DNA of 7,580 bases from Trichodesmium sp. MAG_R04 (GTDB lineage Bacteria > Cyanobacteriota > Cyanobacteriia > Cyanobacteriales > Microcoleaceae). The first letter of the stretch is position 1; every line of letters starts with the position of its first letter. The notes below the pieces were generated by a model, which had not been told where the DNA came from, searched no databases, and saw nothing but the letters and a program-made list of their open reading frames with translations. The stretch covers positions 1 through 7,580 of the forward strand of contig JAKQYG010000192.1 of NCBI GenBank assembly GCA_023356515.1, read 5' to 3'. Both the position numbers and the translations under genes were made by a program. Below, piece after piece: positions 1-6,252 of the stretch.

Positions 1-102
1 GAACCAGCAGTAGAATAGGGGGAAGAATTAACTTTTTGGATTATGGCTTACAGCATACCAGAAACAACACTGGATGACATTGTTAGACTGTACGGAACTT
101 AA
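1..102 (+). pseudogene. 3' remnant of an upstream gene with a LysM-like end and an in-frame stop
   Basis: Frame 1 from the window edge reads five codons, a TAG at 16-18, then 27 more sense codons ending in TAA at 100-102. The later part (codons 49-99) reads YSIPETTLDDIVRLYGT, which follows the start of a LysM repeat (Y-x-V-x-x-G-D-T-L-x-x-I-A-x-x-Y-G-T) but is one residue short, lacks the GD pair, and stops where a LysM would continue for about 15-20 residues. It may be the broken tail of a wall-binding protein. Alternatively the upstream gene simply ends at 18 and the rest is chance. An ATG at 43 would give only a 19-residue peptide. The 5' part lies outside the window, so this call is tentative. 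Confidence 0.3.
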
Positions 103-139
103 TTGTAATGACTATAGTAATAAGTTAATCTTTTTTTTT
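96..139 (+). terminator. weak intrinsic terminator candidate
   Basis: AACTTA (96-101) pairs with TAAGTT (121-126), with a 19-nt interior that contains the palindrome ACTATAGT (111-118). Four bases later follows a run of nine T (131-139). The stem is short and AT-rich, but stem plus T-run is the right shape for ending transcripts that come from the left edge. It lies between the remnant's stop at 102 and the convergent M23 gene's stop at 141. Confidence 0.35.
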
Positions 140-140
140 G

Positions 141-1025
141 TTACTCAATACCATCGTATCGCCAAGGAATCGGATCTACAGCTTGAGCATGTACATATAA
201 TCCCCAATGAAGATGAGGACCTGTAGATGCCCCTGTAGATCCTACAGTACCAATTTTCTGGCCAGCTTCTACCATACTACCTTCCCTGACATTAACATAA
301 CCTAAGTGGATAAAGATACTGGTTACTCCTTGACCATGGTCAATACCCACAGTATTACCATGAATTTTAAAACCTTGAGATTCTAATCCCACTAGAGCAA
401 TACGACCAGGAGCTGGAGCAACAATAGGGGAACCATGGTAATCTGCATAATCAACTCCACGATGATAATAGTCTTCAGCAAAGTCTCCATTATAGTACCT
501 TCGTACTCCATAAACCGTACTAACTGGGCCATTATTAGGGCGAAGAAAGGGGCCGTTCCACAATTTTTCTGGGGTGACAAGTTGTTTAAACGCTTCTACT
601 CTTTCAAATTCTAAGTCTGTTCCTTTAATAGATTTTTTCTCAGGGGGCAGCCAAATAGATTGAGTAGGAAAAGAACGATTTTGCAAGTTGACAGTTAGAT
701 TTTGCGTACCTAGGTTAGTAGTTACTTGAAGTTGTCGGAGGCCAGATTTATCTAAAGGAGTTGTGGGCAACAATGCCCGGAATCTATTTTGTCCAATAGA
801 AAATGAGGGGTAGGTTTTTCCACCCATAGCAACTGTGGGAGTTGAGAGCTCTCTATCTGGTTGCTGAATTACAACAGATATAGTATCTCCTAGTTGTGGG
901 CTACTAGGAGTTATCTGTACAGCTTGGCTAAAACTAGGTATGACAACTACGAAAATTGCTGTAACAATAGCTAAGATTAAACTATAGACAAACTTCTTAG
1001 TTTTAACTGATAAAAATAAAAACAT
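141..1025 (-). CDS. exported M23 family (LytM-type) metallopeptidase
   Basis: A 294-residue zinc peptidase predicted to cut peptide cross-bridges of peptidoglycan outside the cytoplasmic membrane. Lysines at 8, 10 and 11 precede a hydrophobic stretch (about 12-30) and a plausible signal peptidase site after SQA (33-35), which supports this start. Residues 36-118 are beta-rich and resemble the Ig-like N-terminal domain found in some M23 proteins. Residues 160-290 form the LytM domain: HRGVD gives zinc ligands H188 and D192, FIHLG gives H240, and HLHW gives H271 and H273. All expected ligands are present, so it should be active rather than a degenerate EnvC/NlpD-type activator. No clear ribosome binding site is seen. 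It lies 157 nt downstream of hfq on the same strand and may be read from it or from its own promoter. The family call is firm; the exact substrate and role (growth, division, separation) are unknown. Confidence 0.93.
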   Translation of the reverse strand: MFLFLSVKTKKFVYSLILAIVTAIFVVVIPSFSQAVQITPSSPQLGDTISVVIQQPDRELSTPTVAMGGKTYPSFSIGQNRFRALLPTTPLDKSGLRQLQVTTNLGTQNLTVNLQNRSFPTQSIWLPPEKKSIKGTDLEFERVEAFKQLVTPEKLWNGPFLRPNNGPVSTVYGVRRYYNGDFAEDYYHRGVDYADYHGSPIVAPAPGRIALVGLESQGFKIHGNTVGIDHGQGVTSIFIHLGYVNVREGSMVEAGQKIGTVGSTGASTGPHLHWGLYVHAQAVDPIPWRYDGIE

Positions 1026-1182
1026 TAATCATTTGTATCTAAGATTCTTCAGAGTAATTAAATAAAAATTTCATTTTTTTTATTCATACTTAATAAGGCG
1101 AATTACTGTAACTTTAGTAATTAAGACTCTACCTCTGAAAAATGCCACACAGTTGGCTTTATTATCATGAAACTTTTCCTTA

Positions 1183-1395
1183 TTAGTTTTTTGGTTTGAG
1201 ATAAACAATAGATTGTCGCCAAATTAAAATGGGTAATTCATACTGATCTAGGAGGCAGATACAATTGGGATCTTGCCAGAAAACTTTTCCTACATGAAGA
1301 TCGTTAGTAACTAGTTTTATTTCTACTTCTTTTTTCTCTTTGATATAGGTTTGAATTTGGCGGTTACTTGGTAAACTTACATCAAAATCAGACAT
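1183..1395 (-). CDS. hfq: Hfq-like RNA chaperone, cyanobacterial type
   Basis: A 70-residue Sm-fold protein. The Sm1 region is about residues 20-53 (VEIKLVTNDLHVGKVFWQD) and Sm2 about 57-67 (IWRQSIVYLKP). The pattern and length match the short Hfq of cyanobacteria; the enterobacterial Sm2 Y-K-H signature is absent, as in Synechocystis Hfq. In that organism the protein is needed for type IV pilus motility and binds the pilus ATPase PilB1, with little sign of classic sRNA binding. By family it should form a hexamer in the cytoplasm. The gene is divergent from dapF across 63 nt, a common cyanobacterial arrangement that supports the call. A weak AGAG-type ribosome binding sequence lies about five bases before the ATG. 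It is intact, with no unusual length. Confidence 0.88.
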   Translation of the reverse strand: MSDFDVSLPSNRQIQTYIKEKKEVEIKLVTNDLHVGKVFWQDPNCICLLDQYELPILIWRQSIVYLKPKN

Positions 1396-1458
1396 AATTA
1401 CTCTTTAATATATTTTCTATCAAAGTAAATTCTTATTTAAATTATTGGGAGCATAATA
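1396..1458. promoter_or_regulatory. shared divergent upstream region of hfq and dapF
   Basis: These 63 bases must hold the start signals for hfq (leftward), and for dapF (rightward) unless transcription comes from further away. The stretch is very AT-rich. The dapF ribosome binding site GGGAG lies at 1447-1451, seven bases before its ATG. I could not pick a well spaced -35/-10 pair in either direction and saw no GTA-N8-TAC NtcA site, so this is marked from gene layout rather than from boxes. Confidence 0.4.
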
Positions 1459-2295
1459 ATGAGAAAATCATTTACGAAATATCATGGTCTGGGCAATGAT
1501 TTTATTTTGATTGATAATCGCCAACAATTACAGCCTATACTAACACCAAAACAAGCGATAGAATTATGCAATCGCAATTTTGGTATTGGTGCGGATGGTG
1601 TAATTTTTGCTCTACCAGGAGAAGAGAAAGCTGATTATACCATGCGAATTTTTAATTCTGATGGTTCGGAACCTGAAATGTGTGGCAATGGTGTTAGATG
1701 TTTAACTAAGTTTATAGCAGAATTAGAGAACAACAACAAGACTAAATATAATATCCATACTGGTGCCGGTATTATTGTTCCTGAATTGCAAGCTGATGGT
1801 CAAGTAACAGTTAATATGGGCCAACCAAGATTATTGGCATCAGAAATACCGACAACTTTAGCTAGTGCTAATGAGAAAGTTGTGGATCGACTCCTAGAAA
1901 TAGCTGGAAAGTCTTGGTCTGTTACCTGTGTGAATATGGGAAATCCTCACTGCATAACTTTTGTAGAAGATGTTGATACTATAAATTTAGCAGAAATAGG
2001 TCCTAAATTTGAACATGATCCAGTATTTCCAGAACGTACTAATACAGAATTTATTCAAGTTATTAGCCCAAAATATATGAAAATGCGGGTATGGGAAAGA
2101 GGAGCTGGTGCAACACTAGCTTGTGGAACAGGTGCTTGTGCGTCAGTGGTGGCAGGAGTTTTAACTCAAAACAACGATCGCTTAGTTACTGTAGAGCTAC
2201 CTGGAGGTTGTTTAGAAATTGAATGGTCAACTATGGACCAAAAAATTTATATGACTGGACCAGCAGAAAAAGTATTTACTGGAATTATAGCATAA
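1459..2295 (+). CDS. dapF: diaminopimelate epimerase
   Basis: Interconverts LL- and meso-2,6-diaminopimelate in the cytoplasm, the last step before meso-DAP goes to lysine (LysA) or peptidoglycan. The 278-residue length is normal. The two catalytic cysteines of this cofactor-free racemase are present: C75 in EMCGNGVRC and C222 in GATLACGTGAC. Other family landmarks are the N-terminal KYHGLGNDF (7-15), GADGVI (44-49), NMGNPHC (159-165) and ERGAGAT (213-219). The fold is two similar alpha/beta halves, each giving one cysteine. GGGAG seven bases upstream supports the ATG at 1459. Cyanobacteria make LL-DAP by the DapL aminotransferase route, so this epimerase is expected to be essential. It is divergent from hfq. 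The next gene starts 256 nt later behind its own candidate promoter, so dapF may be a single-gene unit. Confidence 0.97.
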   Translation: MRKSFTKYHGLGNDFILIDNRQQLQPILTPKQAIELCNRNFGIGADGVIFALPGEEKADYTMRIFNSDGSEPEMCGNGVRCLTKFIAELENNNKTKYNIHTGAGIIVPELQADGQVTVNMGQPRLLASEIPTTLASANEKVVDRLLEIAGKSWSVTCVNMGNPHCITFVEDVDTINLAEIGPKFEHDPVFPERTNTEFIQVISPKYMKMRVWERGAGATLACGTGACASVVAGVLTQNNDRLVTVELPGGCLEIEWSTMDQKIYMTGPAEKVFTGIIA

Positions 2296-2402
2296 GTCAG
2301 AAGTTGAGATAGGGGAACCGTCAGATTGGCGATTTACTCTATTATTGAGTCATCAAAGGATAAACAGCAAATTTATATACAAATACTTTTTCCATCTACT
2401 AG

Positions 2403-2423
2403 CACTTAGTACTTAGCACTTAA
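2403..2423. repeat. heptad tandem repeat (STRR-like)
   Basis: Three tandem 7-bp units, CACTTAG, TACTTAG and CACTTAA, lie in the gap after dapF. Short tandemly repeated heptads of this type are well known in intergenic DNA of filamentous cyanobacteria. The array is short and imperfect, and its end overlaps the -35 of a candidate promoter. Confidence 0.6.
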
Positions 2424-2441
2424 CCTCTCAAGCTGTATAAT
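2413..2441 (+). promoter_or_regulatory. candidate sigma-70-type promoter for the nuclease-like gene
   Basis: A perfect -10 hexamer TATAAT (2436-2441) is preceded, after a 17-bp spacer, by TTAGCA (2413-2418), a 4/6 match to TTGACA. Transcription would start near 2448 and give a leader of about 100 nt before the ATG at 2552. The -35 lies inside the heptad repeat. This is the best spaced pair I found in the window, but it rests on consensus matching alone. Confidence 0.4.
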
Positions 2442-2551
2442 AACTAATAGCTAAATACTTTGGGCCTACTTTTTAGAAGGAAAAGCTGATAGCCAGTTCA
2501 ATTAGGATTTACGTTAATTTCAACTTTTAACTTAATAGTAGGGGTGTATTC

Positions 2552-3697
2552 ATGGGAGGAGGTATTTATTTAATTCAGGGTAACGACCAGCTTGTGGAAA
2601 TGACGGAACAAGCTTATGACTCCGAAGACCAACTACAAGAATTTCTGGAAACTTATCCAAATCTCTTAGCGGGAGATGATATAGATCGGGGTACACCTCG
2701 ACGATGGTTATTGATTTTACGGGAAATAGCAGCATCGAAAGAGGAAGATATAACTCAGAAATGGGCACTCTCCCATTTGTTTCTCGATCAAGAGGCAATT
2801 CCAACATTAGTAGAAATAAAACAGACTCATAATACAGAAGTCCGCCAAAAATTAGTGGGTCAAATGATTGATTATGTCGCTAATATGGGTGTTTGTTGGC
2901 CTCTGGAGTCAATTCTTGCTAACTTTGAACTTAATTGCCGAGAAAATGGCCAGGATCCAGAACAAGTATTTGAAAAGTTTCTGGGGAAAGATGCTAATGA
3001 GGAAAAGTTTTGGCAGAAAGTTAAAACGAATCTACAAGCAGGAAAAATTCGTTTAGTATTTGTGGCAGAGGATATTTCGGTAGAACTACGACGGGCCGTA
3101 GAATTTCTCAACGAACAAATGGACCCAGTAGAAGTTTTAGCGCTAGAAATTAAACAGTATATTAGTCAACAAGGCTTAAGAACTTTAGTTCCTAGGGTAA
3201 TTGGTCAAACTACAGAAGCGCAATTGAAAAAGTCAAGCACAACTCGTGAAAGAAGAAGATGGGATGAGGCATCCTTCTTTCGAGAATTTAAAATGAGATG
3301 GGGTACTAATGAAGTATCAACTGTTATTATAATTCATAACTGGGCTAAAAATCAAGAACCTTTAGTGAAAATTCAGTGGGGTACTGGTGATACATATGGT
3401 GGTTTTGCAGTAATTGTTAATCAACAAGGGAGAAAAAATCTAGAATTGTTTAGTGTTGATATTTCTGGTCGTCTGGAAATTTACTCTAATAATTATAGTT
3501 GTCAACCTCCATTTGATAATGATAGTACATGGCTGGAGTTGAGGTCTAAACTTAGTTCTATAGGTTTGGCTTTACCAGGAAATTCGGAGGAGTTTAGAGC
3601 GCCTAGTTTGCGTTTATCAACTTTGCAAGATGATGGTGGGTTGGAGCAAGTAATGGAAACTTTTAATTGGGTTATTGAGAAAACTAATCAAGGTTAA
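2552..3697 (+). CDS. PD-(D/E)XK nuclease-like conserved protein of unknown function
   Basis: A 381-residue protein with no signal peptide or membrane segment, so probably cytoplasmic. The N-terminal part (about 1-115) resembles the conserved bacterial family opening GIYLIQ...MTEQ.YDSE..LQE.L..YP.LLAGD, followed by a restriction-endonuclease-like core: D79 in HLFLDQ, then E88-x-K90 in TLVEIK, then Q104 in VGQMIDY, matching the PD-(D/E)XK motifs II-IV; E30 could serve as motif I. Residues 165-225 (LVFVAEDISVELRR, then VLALEIKQY and LVPRVIGQT) are another conserved block. Residues about 235-380 form a C-terminal alpha/beta domain with a WGTGDTYGGF turn. AGGGG at 2540-2544, seven bases before the ATG, supports the start. 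Oddly, codons 2-4 also spell GGAGGAGGT, a strong Shine-Dalgarno match just inside the gene. Substrate and role (repair, restriction, defence) are not known; nuclease activity is inferred from motifs only. Confidence 0.75.
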   Translation: MGGGIYLIQGNDQLVEMTEQAYDSEDQLQEFLETYPNLLAGDDIDRGTPRRWLLILREIAASKEEDITQKWALSHLFLDQEAIPTLVEIKQTHNTEVRQKLVGQMIDYVANMGVCWPLESILANFELNCRENGQDPEQVFEKFLGKDANEEKFWQKVKTNLQAGKIRLVFVAEDISVELRRAVEFLNEQMDPVEVLALEIKQYISQQGLRTLVPRVIGQTTEAQLKKSSTTRERRRWDEASFFREFKMRWGTNEVSTVIIIHNWAKNQEPLVKIQWGTGDTYGGFAVIVNQQGRKNLELFSVDISGRLEIYSNNYSCQPPFDNDSTWLELRSKLSSIGLALPGNSEEFRAPSLRLSTLQDDGGLEQVMETFNWVIEKTNQG

Positions 3698-3866
3698 ATC
3701 ATAAGTTAAATAGTTGTTACAATGAATAAGCAGTCAGTTGTAATTGAAAGGTTATTTAAATTAAGATGATTAGGTGGTAATCACTTCAAAGATATTTATA
3801 AACAGTAGTAATAGGAGTGAGAAACAAAGTCTTAAGTATCCTCTAACTAATAACTTGATAACTAAA

Positions 3867-5234
3867 ATGACCTCAGAGAATGGCTATTTAAATAAATTAG
3901 GAATTATTGCCAAGTTTTTTCAATTTAACCAACTTCAAACTAATTTCTATACAGAGATAATTGCCGGAATAACTACTTTTGTCACAATGGCATATATTTT
4001 AGTAGTAAATCCTGAAATTTTATCCCAAGCAATTTTTTTACAAAACTCCGGCGATCTATTTGGGGAATTGGTCATTGCTACAGCAATATCGGCAGCATTT
4101 GCTACTCTGATCATGGGAGTATATGGGAATTATCCTTATGCTTTAGCACCAGGTATGGGTTTGAATGCTTATTTTACTTTTTCAGTAGTTTTGAAGTTAG
4201 GAATTTCTTGGCAAGTTGCTTTAGCTGCTGTGTTTATAGAGGGCTTAATTTTCATTGGTTTAACTCTTAGCAAAGTGCGCAGCCAAATAGTTAATAATAT
4301 TCCGGAATGTCTTAAACAAGCGACTACAGCAGGAATAGGTTTATTTATTGCTTATATAGGTCTGACAAGTAGCAAAATAATTGTTACTAATGAAACTACA
4401 ACTACTACTTTGGGTAATCTCAATCAACCAGAAACTTTGGTGGCGATCGCTGGAATAATAATTACCTCAGCTTTTGTAGTGCGCCGGATTACTGGGGCTT
4501 TACTGTGGGGCATATTAGCAACAGCATTACTAACTTGGATTTTAGGAATTGCACCTTTTCCTAACGGAATTATCAGTTTCCCGCAGTTACCAACACATTT
4601 ATTTGGTCAAGCATTTGTTGGTTTAGAAAATATAGTTAGAACTGATATATGGGAGTTAATTACTATTATTTTTGTTTTTATATTTGTTGATTTGTTTGAT
4701 ACTGTAGGTACTTTAACAGGATTAGGAATAAAAGCAGGATATTTTCATCAAAAAAGAGAATCATTAAACTTAGATAAAGCATTTATGGCAGATGCACTAG
4801 GCACAACATTTGGCGCAGTAATGGGTACTTCTACAGTCACAAGTTATATTGAATCTGCTGCAGGTGTTTCTGAAGGAGGACGTAGTGGATTTACAGCTGT
4901 TGTTGTTGGATTTTTATTCATTTTATCTATATTTTTTATTCCTTTATTATCAGCAATTCCTTCTTTGGCAACTACACCTACTTTATTAGTTGTTGGAGTA
5001 TTAATGATGGGTAGTGTTCGTAATATTTCTTGGGACGATCCAACAGAATCTATTTCTGCATTTTTAACAATTATTATTATGCCTTTAAGTTACTCAATTG
5101 CTGATGGATTAGCCATAGGGTTAATTAGCTATTCTCTTCTCAAAACTTTTCAAGGTAAATTCCATGAAACTACTTTCTTTATGTGGATATTAACACTTAT
5201 TTTTGTATTAAAGTTTCTGTTTCTAGGAAAATAA
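3867..5234 (+). CDS. NCS2 family purine permease (AzgA type, xanthine/uracil permease superfamily)
   Basis: An inner-membrane symporter of the COG2252 group, which takes up adenine, guanine or hypoxanthine with protons. From the ATG at 3867 it has 455 residues, usual for the family, with about 12-14 hydrophobic segments. Markers: TEIIAGITTFVTMAYIL (29-45) in the first helix, ALAPGMGLNAYF (92-103) in the substrate-binding helix 3, FVDLFDTVGTLTGLG (273-287) in helix 8, and GTSTVTSYIES followed by GVSEGGRSG (320-341) around helix 10. The frame is open back to a GTG at 3774, adding 31 polar residues not expected in homologues; neither start has a clear ribosome binding site, and I prefer 3867 from family length. 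The gene ends 143 nt before cobA. Uptake of purines as a nitrogen source would fit the neighbours, but the exact substrate cannot be read from sequence. Confidence 0.9.
   Translation: MTSENGYLNKLGIIAKFFQFNQLQTNFYTEIIAGITTFVTMAYILVVNPEILSQAIFLQNSGDLFGELVIATAISAAFATLIMGVYGNYPYALAPGMGLNAYFTFSVVLKLGISWQVALAAVFIEGLIFIGLTLSKVRSQIVNNIPECLKQATTAGIGLFIAYIGLTSSKIIVTNETTTTTLGNLNQPETLVAIAGIIITSAFVVRRITGALLWGILATALLTWILGIAPFPNGIISFPQLPTHLFGQAFVGLENIVRTDIWELITIIFVFIFVDLFDTVGTLTGLGIKAGYFHQKRESLNLDKAFMADALGTTFGAVMGTSTVTSYIESAAGVSEGGRSGFTAVVVGFLFILSIFFIPLLSAIPSLATTPTLLVVGVLMMGSVRNISWDDPTESISAFLTIIIMPLSYSIADGLAIGLISYSLLKTFQGKFHETTFFMWILTLIFVLKFLFLGK
4443..4450. repeat. HIP1 octamer (one of six in the window)
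   Basis: GCGATCGC occurs at 4443-4450, 5568-5575, 5870-5877, 6731-6738, 7272-7279 and 7483-7490. Such over-representation is a hallmark of many cyanobacterial genomes. The last two are mirror positions in the arms of the large palindrome; the rest are in coding sequence. A near-copy, ACGATCGC, lies in dapF near 2176. Confidence 0.9.
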
Positions 5235-5326
5235 CAAGGGAAATAGTTTGCAGATTATCTAAAAAAGACACCTATTCCAAGTCTAGTTAATTCTGACCCT
5301 ACCACTACAGGAGCACTTAAAACAGG

Positions 5327-5344
5327 GTGGGCTTAGTGGGCTGA
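5327..5344 (+). repeat. tandem 9-bp repeat upstream of cobA
   Basis: GTGGGCTTA (5327-5335) is followed directly by GTGGGCTGA (5336-5344), 8 of 9 bases equal. It lies in an unusually G-rich patch of an otherwise AT-rich gap, 33 nt before the cobA start. Parts of it can pair with upstream CCACTA (5302-5307) and ACCCT (5296-5300). No function is known to me. Confidence 0.45.
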
Positions 5345-5377
5345 GTTTGCAATTTTATTTTATCTAAAATAATAAAT

Positions 5378-6136
5378 ATGAATCAGCTAAAATTTGTAGG
5401 TAAAGTGTATTTAGTAGGAGCAGGACCGGGAGACCCCGAATTAATAACACTTAAAGGTAAAGTGTTATTAAAACAAGCTGATGTTGTTATCTATGATGCT
5501 CTTGTTAGCGCTTCCATCCTAGCAATGATTAACCCAAATGCTGAAAAATTTAATGCAGGTAAACGTCGCGATCGCCATTCTCTACAGCAAACACAAATAA
5601 CTCAACTACTAATTGAAAAAGCAAAAACTCATGCAGTTGTAGTACGTTTAAAAGGAGGCGACCCCTTTATATTTGGTCGCGGTGGAGAGGAGATGGAAGA
5701 TTTAAAGCAAGCAGGAATACCTGTAAAAGTTATTCCTGGTGTCACTTCTGGTATTGCTGCACCTGCTTATGCTGGTATTCCCTTAACTCACAGAAACTAT
5801 AGTTCGTCAGTTACCTTTGTCACAGGTCACGAAGCAACAGGTAAATATCGACCAAAGGTTAATTGGGAAGCGATCGCCCATGGTTCAGAAACAATAGTAA
5901 TTTACATGGGGGTTCACAACTTACAAAATATTATCAAAGAACTGATCGTTGCTGGGAGTGCTCCAGAAACACCCATTGCTTTAATTCAGTGGGGAACTTG
6001 TCCAGGACAAAAAGAATTAATTGGAACTCTCAACAATATTGTAGAACAAATTGAAGTAACTGGGTTTGAAGCACCAGCTATTGCTGTTATTGGCAATGTA
6101 GTTAATTTGCATCAAATATTAGGAAATAAGGAGTAA
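5378..6136 (+). CDS. cobA: uroporphyrinogen-III C-methyltransferase (SUMT)
   Basis: Adds two SAM-derived methyl groups to uroporphyrinogen III (C2 and C7) to give precorrin-2, the branch point to siroheme and cobalamin; cytoplasmic. The 252 residues are the length of a single-domain SUMT, without the CysG-type dehydrogenase/ferrochelatase part, so another enzyme must finish siroheme. Motifs in order: VYLVGAGPGDPELITLKG (10-27), YDALVS (39-44), GKRRDRHS (61-68), VVRLKGGDPFIFGRGGEE (88-105, SAM binding), VIPGVTSGIAAPAYAGIPLT (118-137) and FVTGHE (147-152). No Shine-Dalgarno sequence precedes the ATG; instead an AT-only hairpin (TTATTTT 5355-5361 with AAAATAA 5366-5372) ends five bases before it. 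mobA follows after 116 nt on the same strand. Siroheme is needed by nitrite and sulfite reductases. Confidence 0.95.
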   Translation: MNQLKFVGKVYLVGAGPGDPELITLKGKVLLKQADVVIYDALVSASILAMINPNAEKFNAGKRRDRHSLQQTQITQLLIEKAKTHAVVVRLKGGDPFIFGRGGEEMEDLKQAGIPVKVIPGVTSGIAAPAYAGIPLTHRNYSSSVTFVTGHEATGKYRPKVNWEAIAHGSETIVIYMGVHNLQNIIKELIVAGSAPETPIALIQWGTCPGQKELIGTLNNIVEQIEVTGFEAPAIAVIGNVVNLHQILGNKE

Positions 6137-6252
6137 GGGAGAAAAAAAGTGTAGATATTAAGAACTATTTATAGCAAAAGAAGAATAGAGTGTCTTTCTT
6201 TGATTAATTTAAAAATTCTATAGATCTCCAAATCTTCATGTTTTAAAAGTAT

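Noticed and set aside
392..580. 62-codon minus-strand frame inside the M23 gene
   Set aside because: Lies wholly within a gene with clear catalytic motifs and has a low-complexity composition; a shadow of the coding sequence.
1101..1122. Hairpin AATTACT/AGTAATT as terminator of hfq
   Set aside because: Neither strand has a T-run directly after the stem, so it does not meet intrinsic terminator criteria.
2555..2563. GGAGGAGGT as the ribosome binding site of a shorter nuclease-like protein
   Set aside because: The only start-like codon at suitable distance is ATT, and the residues before it belong to the conserved opening of the family; it is more likely a coincidence of glycine codons.
2550..2807. 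85-codon minus-strand frame opposite the nuclease-like gene, plus further frames at 2868-3111
   Set aside because: The plus-strand frame has the ribosome binding site and family motifs; these are antisense or out-of-frame shadows.
3774..3866. GTG start extending the purine permease by 31 residues
   Set aside because: The extra segment is polar, has no ribosome binding site and makes the protein longer than usual for the family; kept only as an alternative.
5235..5377. NtcA binding site before cobA
   Set aside because: No GTA-N8-TAC match was found here, nor in the spacers before the permease or mobA.
5863..6054. 63-codon alternative frame inside cobA
   Set aside because: Overlaps the conserved SUMT sequence in another frame and has no protein-like features.
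6137..6252. In-frame ATG at 6238 as mobA start
   Set aside because: It is followed by TTT and TAA, so translation could not continue into mobA.
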